This document shows, piece after piece, positions 1-7,507 of a DNA stretch of 8,627 nt. This stretch comes from Chloroflexota bacterium (GTDB lineage: Bacteria > Chloroflexota > Dormibacteria > Dormibacterales > Dormibacteraceae). The stretch spans positions 824-9,450 of the forward strand of contig VBJE01000176.1 of assembly GCA_005879675.1 (NCBI GenBank), in the 5' to 3' direction. Below the pieces are notes generated by a model. It was given only the letters and a program-made list of their open reading frames with translations. It ran no database searches and was not told the origin of the DNA. A program made the position numbers and the translations under genes. Every line of letters starts with the position of its first letter. Position 1 is the first letter of the stretch.

Positions 1-181
1 GCGGCAGCCCGACCACGATCGCCGTCGCCTCCTGCTCTTCAGCGATCTTGGCCAGCCGGGAGACCAGCGTCTCGCGTGGTTCGGCCGGCACCGTCGCCAG
101 CGCCTGAGCGATCGTTGCGGTCGGATCGCTGATGGCGAGCCCCACTCGTTTCGAACCGGGATCCACCGCCAGCACCCTCAA
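1..181 (-). CDS. ruvX: RuvX/YqgF family protein (Holliday junction resolvase-like / pre-16S rRNA nuclease), 3' end cut by window
   Basis: Only the first 60 residues are present; the rest lies beyond base 1. The translation opens with the YqgF signature VDPGSKRVGLAISD (residues 6-19), including the conserved early Asp (D7) of the RNase H-like fold, and ends with the second core strand AIVVGLP (54-60). Family members act as nucleases in 16S rRNA 5' maturation (YqgF) and have been described as Holliday-junction resolvase-like. The TTG start at 179-181 is chosen because AAGGA (188-192) lies six bases before it and because it places the conserved Asp at the usual distance from the N-terminus. The gene follows the baseplate-J-like gene by 9 nt, and its ribosome-binding site overlaps that gene's stop codon, which suggests cotranscription. 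Proximity to alaS is a common arrangement for this family. Family assignment is secure; which activity dominates here cannot be told. Confidence 0.9.
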   Translation of the reverse strand, partial: MRVLAVDPGSKRVGLAISDPTATIAQALATVPAEPRETLVSRLAKIAEEQEATAIVVGLP

Positions 182-187
182 GCGGCG

Positions 188-192
188 TCCTT
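188..192 (-). promoter_or_regulatory. Ribosome-binding site of ruvX
   Basis: AAGGA on the minus strand, six bases before the TTG start of ruvX and overlapping the TAA stop (191-193) of the preceding gene. It supports a TTG start and stop-start coupling. Confidence 0.6.
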
Positions 193-1777
193 ACGGCGAA
201 GAAGGCGAAGGCGACGCCTGGGTCTGCGCCGCTGCCTCCGCGGTCGGCGCGTTCGACTCGACCACGTAGTGAAGCTGGATCCGGCGGTCGAGGAAGGGCA
301 TCAAAGGCAGGGCGATCGGTTGCTCCTTGATGGCCACCGATTTCACCGGCAGCTTCTGGAGATAGATTCGCGCCTGGGCGACCGGCCGGCCGACGATCTG
401 GGAGCGGATCTGCTCCTCGTCGAGCTTCGGCGCCACGTAGGCCGAGGTCTGGCCGACGAACACCAGGTAGCCGCCCTTGGCCGCGCTGAGCAGGCGGTAA
501 GAGACCTGGATCGGGCTTTCGGTCAGGAGCTGATGATCGTTCGGGACCCGCTGCGAGAGATACGTCTTGAATGCCTGGACGACATCGGCGTCGGTGTAGA
601 AGTCTCCTTCGCCCGTGACCGTCATCGTGCCGGTGAAGGTTGGCACCTTGTCGTTCGGCTGGTGGTCGGTCGAGAACTGTGGCGCACCGAAGATCAACGT
701 CTCGCTCAGCTTCTCTCCGGACTGCGTCGCGGCGGCCAGCGTCTGCGCGATCGACTGGTGCAGGGATTGCTCGAGCTGAGCGCGCGCGGCGTCGAAGTCG
801 GCCACCGTCATCTGCGGCGTCGACGACGGGTCGGTGCCGCCACCGGTCGACTGCGGGTTCGCGACGGTCAGCTTGTCGAACGGGTTCCCTTCGATCACCG
901 TGATCGTGTGATCGCCGACGTTGCCGACTGTGCCCGGATTGACGGCGACTACGTTCGCCGTCGCCGTCCCCTTCCACGGCACGATCAGGTCACCTGACGT
1001 CTGTGCGAACTCGAGCTGGTTCGTGTTCATCAGCCTCTGGCCGCGCTTGACCTGGATTCCAGGTGATCCGTAACCGAACTGCCCGGGCTTCGGAGCGGCG
1101 ATGTCGTTGGTGTAGACCACCTGGCCCGTCGAAGGCGCCAGCGGCACGTTGATCGAGCCGGTCACTTTGAACCCCTGCGACGTCGACTTCGAGATCGAGA
1201 CGGACCGGACTTTGATCGGCGGTTTCCCCGGCTGGGCCTGGATCTCCACGTCCTTCTGCGTGAATGGCTGAGCCTGCGCCACCAACGTCACCGACGCCGA
1301 GGGCACGAACACAGCCGCGGCGAACAGCCCGACGACGATCAACGTGATCGCGGTCACGTACAGGAGGAAGCGTCCGGGCCTGAGCTCGGTCGCGGTCTTG
1401 GTCAGAAGCTTTCGCGGAGAGCCGACACCGACGTGGGTCGTCGCCACGCTGGTCTTGCGCTGCCACCACTTGCGGACCGTCGATGGCGACTCGGACTCCG
1501 AGGGTATTCCCTGCCCCTCTGGGCCGACGGCGCCGAAGACGGGGAAGCCGCTCTCCGAGGCCATCCTCTGCACCGCCGGGTCGTCGCAGACGACGGTGAC
1601 CCGCTTGCCCAGCCGGGCCGAGTAGTTGCGGAGGAGCTGGAAGTTGAAACGGCTCTGCCCGATGCGCGAGCGCATGGGCAGGACGAGCATCGTGTCCTCG
1701 CCGTGGTAGCGGCGAAGCCGCTCGACGAGCTCCGGGATCTCCTCTTCTGTTTCGACGTAGATCTGGTTCATAGCCAT
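191..1777 (-). CDS. Bitopic membrane protein with baseplate-J-like extracytoplasmic region
   Basis: 528 residues. Residues about 5-85 form a compact cytoplasmic domain (IYVETEEEIPELVERL, then LVLPMRSRIGQSRFNFQLLR and GKRVTVVCDDPAVQRMA), a pattern I associate with N-terminal domains of predicted baseplate-J-like membrane proteins. A low-complexity linker (about 86-135) leads to one transmembrane helix, about 137-157 (FLLYVTAITLIVVGLFAAAVF), so the remainder should be outside the cytoplasm. Residues about 205-320 resemble the baseplate J/gp47 core, notably ANVVAVNPGTVGNVGDHTI (274-292) and LTVANPQSTGGGTD (303-316). A Pro/Ser/Ala-rich tail follows about residue 508. The start is the ATG at 1775-1777; AGGAG at 1791-1795 is 13 nt away, a long spacing, and a second ATG two codons on is possible. 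It follows the FtsA/PilM-like gene by 28 nt. No phage genes are visible, so a tail role is unlikely. Precise function unknown. Confidence 0.8.
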   Translation of the reverse strand: MAMNQIYVETEEEIPELVERLRRYHGEDTMLVLPMRSRIGQSRFNFQLLRNYSARLGKRVTVVCDDPAVQRMASESGFPVFGAVGPEGQGIPSESESPSTVRKWWQRKTSVATTHVGVGSPRKLLTKTATELRPGRFLLYVTAITLIVVGLFAAAVFVPSASVTLVAQAQPFTQKDVEIQAQPGKPPIKVRSVSISKSTSQGFKVTGSINVPLAPSTGQVVYTNDIAAPKPGQFGYGSPGIQVKRGQRLMNTNQLEFAQTSGDLIVPWKGTATANVVAVNPGTVGNVGDHTITVIEGNPFDKLTVANPQSTGGGTDPSSTPQMTVADFDAARAQLEQSLHQSIAQTLAAATQSGEKLSETLIFGAPQFSTDHQPNDKVPTFTGTMTVTGEGDFYTDADVVQAFKTYLSQRVPNDHQLLTESPIQVSYRLLSAAKGGYLVFVGQTSAYVAPKLDEEQIRSQIVGRPVAQARIYLQKLPVKSVAIKEQPIALPLMPFLDRRIQLHYVVESNAPTAEAAAQTQASPSPSSP

Positions 1778-1805
1778 GGCGTTTGCAAGTCTCCTGGGAG
1801 TCTGG

Positions 1806-3065
1806 TCAAACCTTTATAGCGCTTAGGACCCGTCTCATGACGGTGTTCACCGTATCGCGCTCCTCGGCTTCAGTTCGCAAAGCGTGGTTGGCGAGCCCCA
1901 TGGGGGCGATGTCCTGGGGGCTGGTGAGCTGCCCGGTGGAGTCGGTGAGGTTGCGCACGTCGGCCGGCACGAGGTGACGCACACGCGGCTCGCGAGGGAA
2001 GGGCAGCCCGGCAGCCCAGTTGTTCTTCACCATCTCGAGGGTGAGCTCGGGAAGGAGGCTTCCACCTCCGCAGAGATAGATGCTGGTCGGCAGTCGCTCG
2101 CCGCGCGAGAGCTCCTTGATGCTCAGGGCCAGGCCCTGGAGCAGCACCTCGGCGTCGGCGCTGAGCAGCTCCGACACCTGGCGGTGCTGGTCGGCCGAGA
2201 GCAGACCCTCCGAGTGCCGCAGCTTGCGCGCCTCGGCCTCCTCGTAGCTCAAGCCAAACGCCAGTGCCAGGCGGCGGGTGAACGCTCGGCCGCCGAGGTT
2301 GAACATGCGCGTCCCCTCCACCCCGCCGTCGCGAATGAGGGCGACATCGGTGGTGCCGCCGCCGACGTCGACGAAGATCCCGCCCTCCGCCCATGTCTCC
2401 TCGTTGGCGCATGCGCGCGCCAGGGCGTATGGCTGGGCCACCGCCGCCGCGAGCTCGAGGTCGAGCTCACGGACCACCGTCTCGACGGCGTCGATGTGCG
2501 TCATCGGCGCGAACGTGTTGAATACGGTGACCTCGAGGTTCTTGCCCGTGAACCCAACCGGGTTGGTGACGGGGTAGCCGTCCACGCGCACGTTGGTGAT
2601 CGCGGAGTGCACGAGGCGCGCTTCGAGCTGGCCATAGCTGCGTTCCATCTCCAGCAGGTGCTGGGCCTCGCGCAGGGCGCGGCGCTGGACCATCTGGAGC
2701 ATCGTCGACATCTCGCCCGAGCGCACGCGGGACTTTGAGTTCTCGCGTGGATAAGCGATGGTCGAGGAAAAGCCTTTGATGAGCTCGCCGGCGATGCCGA
2801 CCACAACCTGGCCCGGAACCGTGCGGGCCATGTCCTCGGCCGCCTCGAGAGCGCGGTTGCAGCACCTGATCACCGATTCGAGGTCGGCGATCGCACCGCC
2901 CGACATGGCGGCAGGCGCCTGGGGCTCGCGGCCGACACCGAGCACTTCGCCGTCGGGCCCTTCCCGGCGCACCACCAGGACCTTGATCAGGTCGGTGCCG
3001 ATGTCGAGCACGGTGAAGTGCCTGTAGTAATCGCTGCGATTGCGTAGGAACTTGAACTTCGCCAT
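1806..3065 (-). CDS. FtsA/PilM-like actin-fold ATPase
   Basis: 419 residues, similar in length to FtsA. Actin-fold motifs appear in order: phosphate-1 VLDIGTDLIKV (19-29), an SHS2/1C-like region (about 90-200, including VVVGIAGELIKGF and TVFNTFAP), phosphate-2 VDVGGGTTDVAL (232-243), a connecting helix region FTRRLALAFGLSYEEAEARK (262-281) and the adenosine motif CGGGSLLP (332-339). The protein should bind ATP and act at the inner face of the membrane. The last 14 residues (VNTVMRRVLSAIKV) look like an amphipathic helix, as at the FtsA C-terminus. The ATG overlaps the alaS stop by one base (TGATG), indicating translational coupling. The bitopic baseplate-J-like gene follows, a likely partner by analogy with PilM-PilN. 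No ftsZ or pilN/O/Q is in the window, so neither FtsA nor PilM is assigned; MreB/DnaK-type alternatives fit less well. Confidence 0.88.
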   Translation of the reverse strand: MAKFKFLRNRSDYYRHFTVLDIGTDLIKVLVVRREGPDGEVLGVGREPQAPAAMSGGAIADLESVIRCCNRALEAAEDMARTVPGQVVVGIAGELIKGFSSTIAYPRENSKSRVRSGEMSTMLQMVQRRALREAQHLLEMERSYGQLEARLVHSAITNVRVDGYPVTNPVGFTGKNLEVTVFNTFAPMTHIDAVETVVRELDLELAAAVAQPYALARACANEETWAEGGIFVDVGGGTTDVALIRDGGVEGTRMFNLGGRAFTRRLALAFGLSYEEAEARKLRHSEGLLSADQHRQVSELLSADAEVLLQGLALSIKELSRGERLPTSIYLCGGGSLLPELTLEMVKNNWAAGLPFPREPRVRHLVPADVRNLTDSTGQLTSPQDIAPMGLANHALRTEAEERDTVNTVMRRVLSAIKV

Positions 3066-5623
3066 CAGGGTTTGAGTTCCTCAGCCAGCCTTTGGAAAGC
3101 TTCGTCTGCGGGCACGGTCAGCGTGCCGCTGACCAGGTGCGCCGGACCGCCGCCCTTCCCTCCGAAATAGGCTTTGAGGCGGTTGGCATCGTACTGGTTG
3201 GTCAGGTCCTTCGACACCTTGATGACAAACTTGTCGCCGGCGACAAGGGTTACGATCCCGGACTTGACCTTCTCCAGGTAGCGATCCGCGTACGACTTCA
3301 GCTCGTCGACGTTCGTCGCCTCGACCGTCTGGGCCACGTAGTCGACCTTGCCGTGCTTGACCGACAATCCATCGCCGCCGATTCGGGCCCGCCGGACCTT
3401 TTCGAGCTCGCGCTGGGTTTCCTTGAGCTGGCCCCGCAGCGCCTCGATGCGCTGCGGAAGCTGCTCGGGGCTCACATTCAGCGTCCTCGCGAGATCGGAG
3501 AGGATCTCGCGATCGCGGCGCACGAGCTCGTCCGCCGCCTCGCCGACGACCATGTCGATGCGTCGCAGCCCCGAGCCGATGCTCGACTCGGAGACGATCA
3601 CCGCGGTGCCGATGTCGGCGGTGTTCTTCACGTGAGTGCCGCCGCACAGTTCGCACGTCCAGTCGCCGAAGCAGACCACCCGCACGACGTCCCCGTACTT
3701 CTCCTCGAAAAGGTGCATCGCGCCCTGCGCGACCGCCTCCCGATATGGCTTTTGGCTCTCGTGGAACGGAAGGGCCTCGCGCACCTTGTCCATCACCCGG
3801 CGGTTGATGCCTTCGATCTCTTCTCTGCTGATGGCCCGATTGAGAGGCACGTCGAACGTCGTGTGGTCAGGGCCCACCCACGAGCCTTTCTGGACGACGC
3901 TCTCGCCCAGCGTCTCGCGCAGCGCTTTGTGGAGGAGGTGCGTCGCGGAGTGGTGGCGCATGATCTGGCGCCGGCGCTTCTCGTCCACCGCGGCGGTGGC
4001 TTTCTCGCCCGCGACCAACTCGCCCGTGACCACGGTGCCGAGGTGGGCGATGGCTCCTTCCATGGGTTTCTGGGTGTCTTCGACGCGGACGCGTCCGCTC
4101 GCGGTCGTGATCGTGCCCGTGTCGCCGACCTGGCCGCCTGACTCGGCGTAGAAGGGCGTGCGCTCGAGGAAGACCTCGACCTGGTCGCCCTCGCCTGCGC
4201 TCTGCACGCTCGCTCCGTCGCGGCGCACCGACACGACGCTTGTCTCGGTGGCCAGCTCGCGGTAGCCCGTGAACTCCGACTTTGGAATCTCCTTGGCCAG
4301 GGCCCACTGGTGCGGGATCGCTCGCCGCGATCGCTCGCGCTGCAGCCCCATCTCGGCGCGAAACCCATCTTCATCGACCGCGAGGCCGCGCTCAGACGCG
4401 AGCTCGCGCGTCAGCTCCAGCGGAAAACCGAAGGTGTCGTGGAGGCGGAACGCGTCGGCGCCGGAGATCGTCTTTCCGCCACGCCCTGCGATCTTCTCGA
4501 ACTGCTCCATGCCCTGTTCGAGAGTGCGCGCGAACCGCTCCGCCTCGGCGTCGATGGTCTCGGTGATGAACCGCTCGCGCTCGGCCAGCTCCGGGTAGTG
4601 GTCTTTGAACATCGCCACCGTGCGGTTCGCGCCGGCGGAAAGGCGACCGGACATGCCGATGTTGCGCGCATGCAGCGCCGCGCGACGGACCAGGCGGCGG
4701 ATGACGTAACCGCGACCCTCGTTCGAGGGGACGACCCCGTCGCAGATGCAGAACGCGACCGCGCGCACGTGGTCAGCGACGATCCGCTCCGAAAGCTTCG
4801 TCGGCTTCTTGCTGTGCTCGCGCACGAACTCGACGAGGGGCGCGATGACGTCTGCTTCGAAGACGTTGTCCTTGCCCTGGAGGATGAAGCTGATCCGCTC
4901 CAGCCCCATGCCGGTGTCGATGGCGGGGTGCGCGAGCGGCACCAGCGCGCCGTCGGCGATGCCCCGCCGGATCGACTCGGCGGTCGTCGGCGGCCCGACG
5001 AGGTCGGCCCTCTGGTCGTACTGCGGGAGCACCAGGTTCCAGAACTCGGTGAAGCGCGCGCAGTGGTCCGGGTAGCAGTCCGGCTGTCCACACCCCGCGT
5101 CGCGTCCTCGGTCCCACCAGATCTCGGTGTCGGGACCGCATGGTCCGCGCCCCAATCCCCACCAGTTGTCGCCGAGCCGGGTCACGTGCTCGGCCGGGAT
5201 GGCGGTCTTGCTCGTCCAGATCTCGAACGCCTCGTCGTCGGACGGATGCACGGTGACACGGAGACGATCGACGGGCATGCCAAAGCCTCCGGTCACGAGC
5301 TCCCAGGCGAGCGGGATCGCCGTCTCCTTGAAGTAGTCGCCCGTCGGCGCAAAGTTGCCGAGCATCTCGAAGAAGGTGTTGTGGCGGTCCGTCTTCCCAA
5401 CCTCTTCGATGTCACCTGTGCGCAGGCACTTCTGCGCGCTGGCCAGGCGGGGCGCAGGCGGCTTGCTCAAGCCCAGGTAGTAGGGCTGAAGCGGCTGCAT
5501 TCCGGCCGAGATGAAGAGCGTGCTCGGGTCGCCGTGCGGCACCAACGGCGCGCTGGGCAGGACCAGATGCTCCCGGCTCGCGAAATGCTCTAGAAAGCGT
5601 CGGCGGATCTCGTTCCCGGTCAC
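3065..5623 (-). CDS. alaS: Alanine--tRNA ligase (AlaRS)
   Basis: 852 residues, normal for bacterial AlaRS. It charges tRNA-Ala with alanine in the cytoplasm and clears mischarged Ser/Gly. The class II catalytic core shows KCLRTGDIEEVGKTDRHNTF (65-84), then FFEMLGNFAPTGDYF (84-98), and DTGMGLERI (236-244). The editing domain has the zinc-type HxxxH (H558, H562 in HHSATHLLH) and CxxxH (C660, H664 in CGGTH). A coiled region (about 720-748) precedes the C-Ala domain, with GGKGGGPAHLVSG at 821-833. The GTG at 5621-5623 is preferred because VTGNEIRRRFLEHF is the canonical AlaRS N-terminus; the open frame continues 48 codons upstream but would overlap pdxH with Pro/Arg-rich sequence. No Shine-Dalgarno is seen before the GTG, 14 nt after the pdxH stop. 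All key editing and catalytic motifs are intact. Confidence 0.98.
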   Translation of the reverse strand: MTGNEIRRRFLEHFASREHLVLPSAPLVPHGDPSTLFISAGMQPLQPYYLGLSKPPAPRLASAQKCLRTGDIEEVGKTDRHNTFFEMLGNFAPTGDYFKETAIPLAWELVTGGFGMPVDRLRVTVHPSDDEAFEIWTSKTAIPAEHVTRLGDNWWGLGRGPCGPDTEIWWDRGRDAGCGQPDCYPDHCARFTEFWNLVLPQYDQRADLVGPPTTAESIRRGIADGALVPLAHPAIDTGMGLERISFILQGKDNVFEADVIAPLVEFVREHSKKPTKLSERIVADHVRAVAFCICDGVVPSNEGRGYVIRRLVRRAALHARNIGMSGRLSAGANRTVAMFKDHYPELAERERFITETIDAEAERFARTLEQGMEQFEKIAGRGGKTISGADAFRLHDTFGFPLELTRELASERGLAVDEDGFRAEMGLQRERSRRAIPHQWALAKEIPKSEFTGYRELATETSVVSVRRDGASVQSAGEGDQVEVFLERTPFYAESGGQVGDTGTITTASGRVRVEDTQKPMEGAIAHLGTVVTGELVAGEKATAAVDEKRRRQIMRHHSATHLLHKALRETLGESVVQKGSWVGPDHTTFDVPLNRAISREEIEGINRRVMDKVREALPFHESQKPYREAVAQGAMHLFEEKYGDVVRVVCFGDWTCELCGGTHVKNTADIGTAVIVSESSIGSGLRRIDMVVGEAADELVRRDREILSDLARTLNVSPEQLPQRIEALRGQLKETQRELEKVRRARIGGDGLSVKHGKVDYVAQTVEATNVDELKSYADRYLEKVKSGIVTLVAGDKFVIKVSKDLTNQYDANRLKAYFGGKGGGPAHLVSGTLTVPADEAFQRLAEELKP

Positions 5624-5637
5624 GGGGTCAATCGAGT

Positions 5638-6234
5638 TTAAGGGGCGAGGCGTTCGAAGCGCCAAGCACCGTTGTTGCGGAGGACGTAGCGCAGGCGGTC
5701 GTGCAGGCGGTCTTCGCGGCTCTCCCAGAACTCGATCCAGCGCGGCCGCAGGGCGTACCCGCCCCATTCCCGGGGCAGCGGCACCTCGTCGGGATACGCC
5801 GCCGCCAGCTCCAGCACCCGTCGCTCGAGCACCTCGCGCGAACGGACGGCGCGGCTCTGTCGCGACGCCAGCGCCGACAGCTGCGCGCCTCTTGGTCTCG
5901 TGGCGAAGTACTCCTGCGATGCGGCGCGACCCAGCCTGCGCACGGCACCCGCGACGCGCACCTGGTGACGCGTCACTGACCAGTAGAAGACGAGCGCGGC
6001 GCGGCGGTCGTACGTCATGTCCCGGCCCTTGAGGCTCGCGTAGTTGGAATAGAAAAGGAACGAGCCGTCCTGCAGGCCCTTGAAAAGGACCATTCGCGCC
6101 GCCGGCCCTTCCTCGCCATAGGTGGCAAGGGTCATCGCGTCGGGCTGCGGCGCCCCGGCGTCCTGCGCCTCGCGCAACCAGCGCTGAAAGAGGACGTAGG
6201 GATCGCGCGGCGCCTCCGACTCGAGCAGCGGCAC
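5638..6234 (-). CDS. pdxH: Pyridoxamine/pyridoxine 5'-phosphate oxidase
   Basis: 198 residues, near the usual length. This FMN enzyme oxidises pyridoxamine or pyridoxine 5'-phosphate to pyridoxal 5'-phosphate, the last step of PLP synthesis and salvage. The split-barrel family signatures are present: DAMTLATYG (32-40), RMVLFKG (47-53), SFLFYSNYASLKGRDM (58-73), FYWSVTRHQVRVAG (83-96), QEYFATRPRGAQLSALASRQ (107-126) and the C-terminal substrate/FMN region WGGYALRPRWIEFW (157-170) with RLHDR (176-180) and the terminal WRFERLAP. The GTG start at 6232-6234 is 13 nt after the sigma factor stop; there is no strong Shine-Dalgarno. Arrangement between a stress-type sigma factor and alaS suggests cotranscription. 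Enzyme identity is secure. Confidence 0.97.
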   Translation of the reverse strand: MPLLESEAPRDPYVLFQRWLREAQDAGAPQPDAMTLATYGEEGPAARMVLFKGLQDGSFLFYSNYASLKGRDMTYDRRAALVFYWSVTRHQVRVAGAVRRLGRAASQEYFATRPRGAQLSALASRQSRAVRSREVLERRVLELAAAYPDEVPLPREWGGYALRPRWIEFWESREDRLHDRLRYVLRNNGAWRFERLAP

Positions 6235-6247
6235 CCCAGTGTCCGGC

Positions 6248-7042
6248 TCAGCCCGCGCTTTCTTGGGGCACGTGCTTGCGCAGCTGCTCGAGCGCAGCCC
6301 GCTGCAACCGCGAGACGTGCATCTGGCTTATGCCGAGCCGGCGCGCGATCTCGGATTGCGACATCTGCTCGTAGAACCTCATGGCCATGATTGCCCGCTC
6401 GCGCGGTGTCAGGTGCTCCATCGCGCGGTCCAGGACGTCGCGCATCTCCACGCGCTCGAGCTCCGGGTCCGAGCCTCCGATCTGCTCGGCGATCGAGCGG
6501 CTGTCCTGCCCGTCACCCGCGGCGATCGGCTGGTCGAGCGACACGGGCACGTATGCGGGGCCCATCTCCATCGCCTCGGTGACGTCGTCTGGCGTGACGC
6601 CGAGGCGCTCCGCCAGCTCGCCGACCGTGGGCTCGCGCCCCAGCTCGTTCTTCATCTGCTCGTTGACGCGCAGCACCGACTGATGCAGCTCCTGGAGACG
6701 CCGTGGAAAGCGGATGGCGGTGCCCTTGTCGCGGAAATAGCGCTTGATCTCGCCCGCAACCGTGAGCGTGGCGAACGTGGTGAACTCGTAGCCGAGGTCG
6801 GGGTCGAATCGCTCGATCGCCTTGATCAGGCCGAGGTACCCGACCTGCACGATGTCGTCGAGCGGCTCGCCGCGATTCTGGAACTTGCGGGCCAGGAAGT
6901 AGACGAAGTCGTGATATGAGTCGACGAGCTGCGCGCGTATGCGATCCCGCTCAGCGGGGTCGGTGGTCTCTTTGTACCGCCGGTGGAGCGCCCGCAGCTC
7001 CTCACGGGGCAACCGCCCCGGAGTGGGCGAACTTGCAGCCAA
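6248..7042 (-). CDS. RNA polymerase sigma factor, SigB/SigF/SigG-type (sigma-70 group 3)
   Basis: 264 residues with regions 2, 3 and 4. Region 2 spans about 36-107, with the core-binding and -10 recognition segment LDDIVQVGYLGLIKAIERFD (61-80) and YEFTTFATLTVAGEIKRYFRD (85-105). Region 3 covers about 110-175 (REPTVGELAERLGVTPDDV). Region 4 covers about 205-257, with LTPRERAIMAMRF (211-223) and the helix-turn-helix MSQSEIARRLGISQMHVSRL (227-246). The pattern is that of general-stress/sporulation SigB/SigF factors, which recognise GTTT...GGGTAT promoters. The RsbW-like anti-sigma gene lies directly upstream, the classic rsbW-sigB order. The TTG start at 7040-7042 is the first possible one, as an in-frame TAG lies two codons upstream; no Shine-Dalgarno is visible, and a TTG at codon 11 is an alternative. 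The family call is secure; the exact start is not. Confidence 0.93.
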   Translation of the reverse strand: MAASSPTPGRLPREELRALHRRYKETTDPAERDRIRAQLVDSYHDFVYFLARKFQNRGEPLDDIVQVGYLGLIKAIERFDPDLGYEFTTFATLTVAGEIKRYFRDKGTAIRFPRRLQELHQSVLRVNEQMKNELGREPTVGELAERLGVTPDDVTEAMEMGPAYVPVSLDQPIAAGDGQDSRSIAEQIGGSDPELERVEMRDVLDRAMEHLTPRERAIMAMRFYEQMSQSEIARRLGISQMHVSRLQRAALEQLRKHVPQESAG

Positions 7043-7071
7043 TGTCTATTAGTTAAGCCGGAGCGAAAAGT

Positions 7072-7497
7072 TCAGCCCGCCAGGTGCTTGACCATCCGGA
7101 AGCTCACGTGTCCTGTGCGCGGCTCGATGACCGGTCGGAAATCATCGACGAAGCAGCGGATCATCTCGTACGCGAGCCGCTGCAGCTCGGGGTCGACGTG
7201 AGTTTCGTGCGGATGCGCCGGCATCGGCAGCGCGGCACCGGTCGGCATCAGGTCGACGTCGACGACCAGGGCCCTGTTGGTGGCGAAGTATGTGAGCTTG
7301 AGGTCGGCGGGGGTGCCGAGGTCCTCGGCGGCGCCGATGGCGCTGTCGCATGCCTGCGTGAGCGCGATGGAAAGCTCGTCCAGGTCCATCAGGCTCAGGC
7401 CGAGCTGGCCTCCCAGCGTCGTGGCCACGCGCTTGGCCACGGGGATGAACTCAGCAGAAGCGGGGATCTTCAGCTCGGCCAGGTTGCGCTTCGCCAT
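7072..7497 (-). CDS. RsbW-like anti-sigma factor with degenerate ATP-binding motifs
   Basis: 141 residues. The N-terminal half follows the RsbW/SpoIIAB pattern: ELKIPASAEFIPVAKRVATT (8-27), then LGLSLMDLDELSIALTQACD (32-51). RsbW proteins bind and silence SigB/SigF and, as kinases, phosphorylate an RsbV-type antagonist. The Bergerat motifs look eroded. The N box, usually EAxxNA, reads QACDSA (48-53), losing the Glu and the metal-binding Asn. The G1 region (DxGxG) reads VDVDLMPTG (79-87), and the GxGL region is replaced by ELQRLAYEMI (104-113). The ATG at 7495-7497 has GGAGG close upstream in a 10-nt gap after the YtxH-like gene, and the sigma factor follows after 29 nt. Position next to the sigma factor supports the role. 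Binding to the sigma factor is inferred; kinase activity is doubtful. Confidence 0.75.
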   Translation of the reverse strand: MAKRNLAELKIPASAEFIPVAKRVATTLGGQLGLSLMDLDELSIALTQACDSAIGAAEDLGTPADLKLTYFATNRALVVDVDLMPTGAALPMPAHPHETHVDPELQRLAYEMIRCFVDDFRPVIEPRTGHVSFRMVKHLAG

Positions 7498-7507
7498 GCT
7501 CCTCCCG

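Noticed and set aside
191..1777. Phage or contractile-injection baseplate gene
   Set aside because: The baseplate-J resemblance is limited to part of a membrane-anchored protein, and no tail, sheath, tube or spike genes are nearby.
3092..4141. Plus-strand open frame of 349 codons opposite the 3' half of alaS
   Set aside because: Antisense shadow of the alaS editing and C-Ala regions; no motif and no own ribosome-binding site noted.
4310..5593. Plus-strand open frame of 427 codons opposite alaS
   Set aside because: It lies wholly antisense to an intact alaS, shows no recognisable domain and has the Arg/Val/Asp-rich composition typical of shadow frames in high-GC genes.
5624..5767. 48-codon upstream extension of alaS
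   Set aside because: Pro/Arg-rich, overlaps the end of pdxH, and the canonical AlaRS N-terminus begins at the GTG at 5623.
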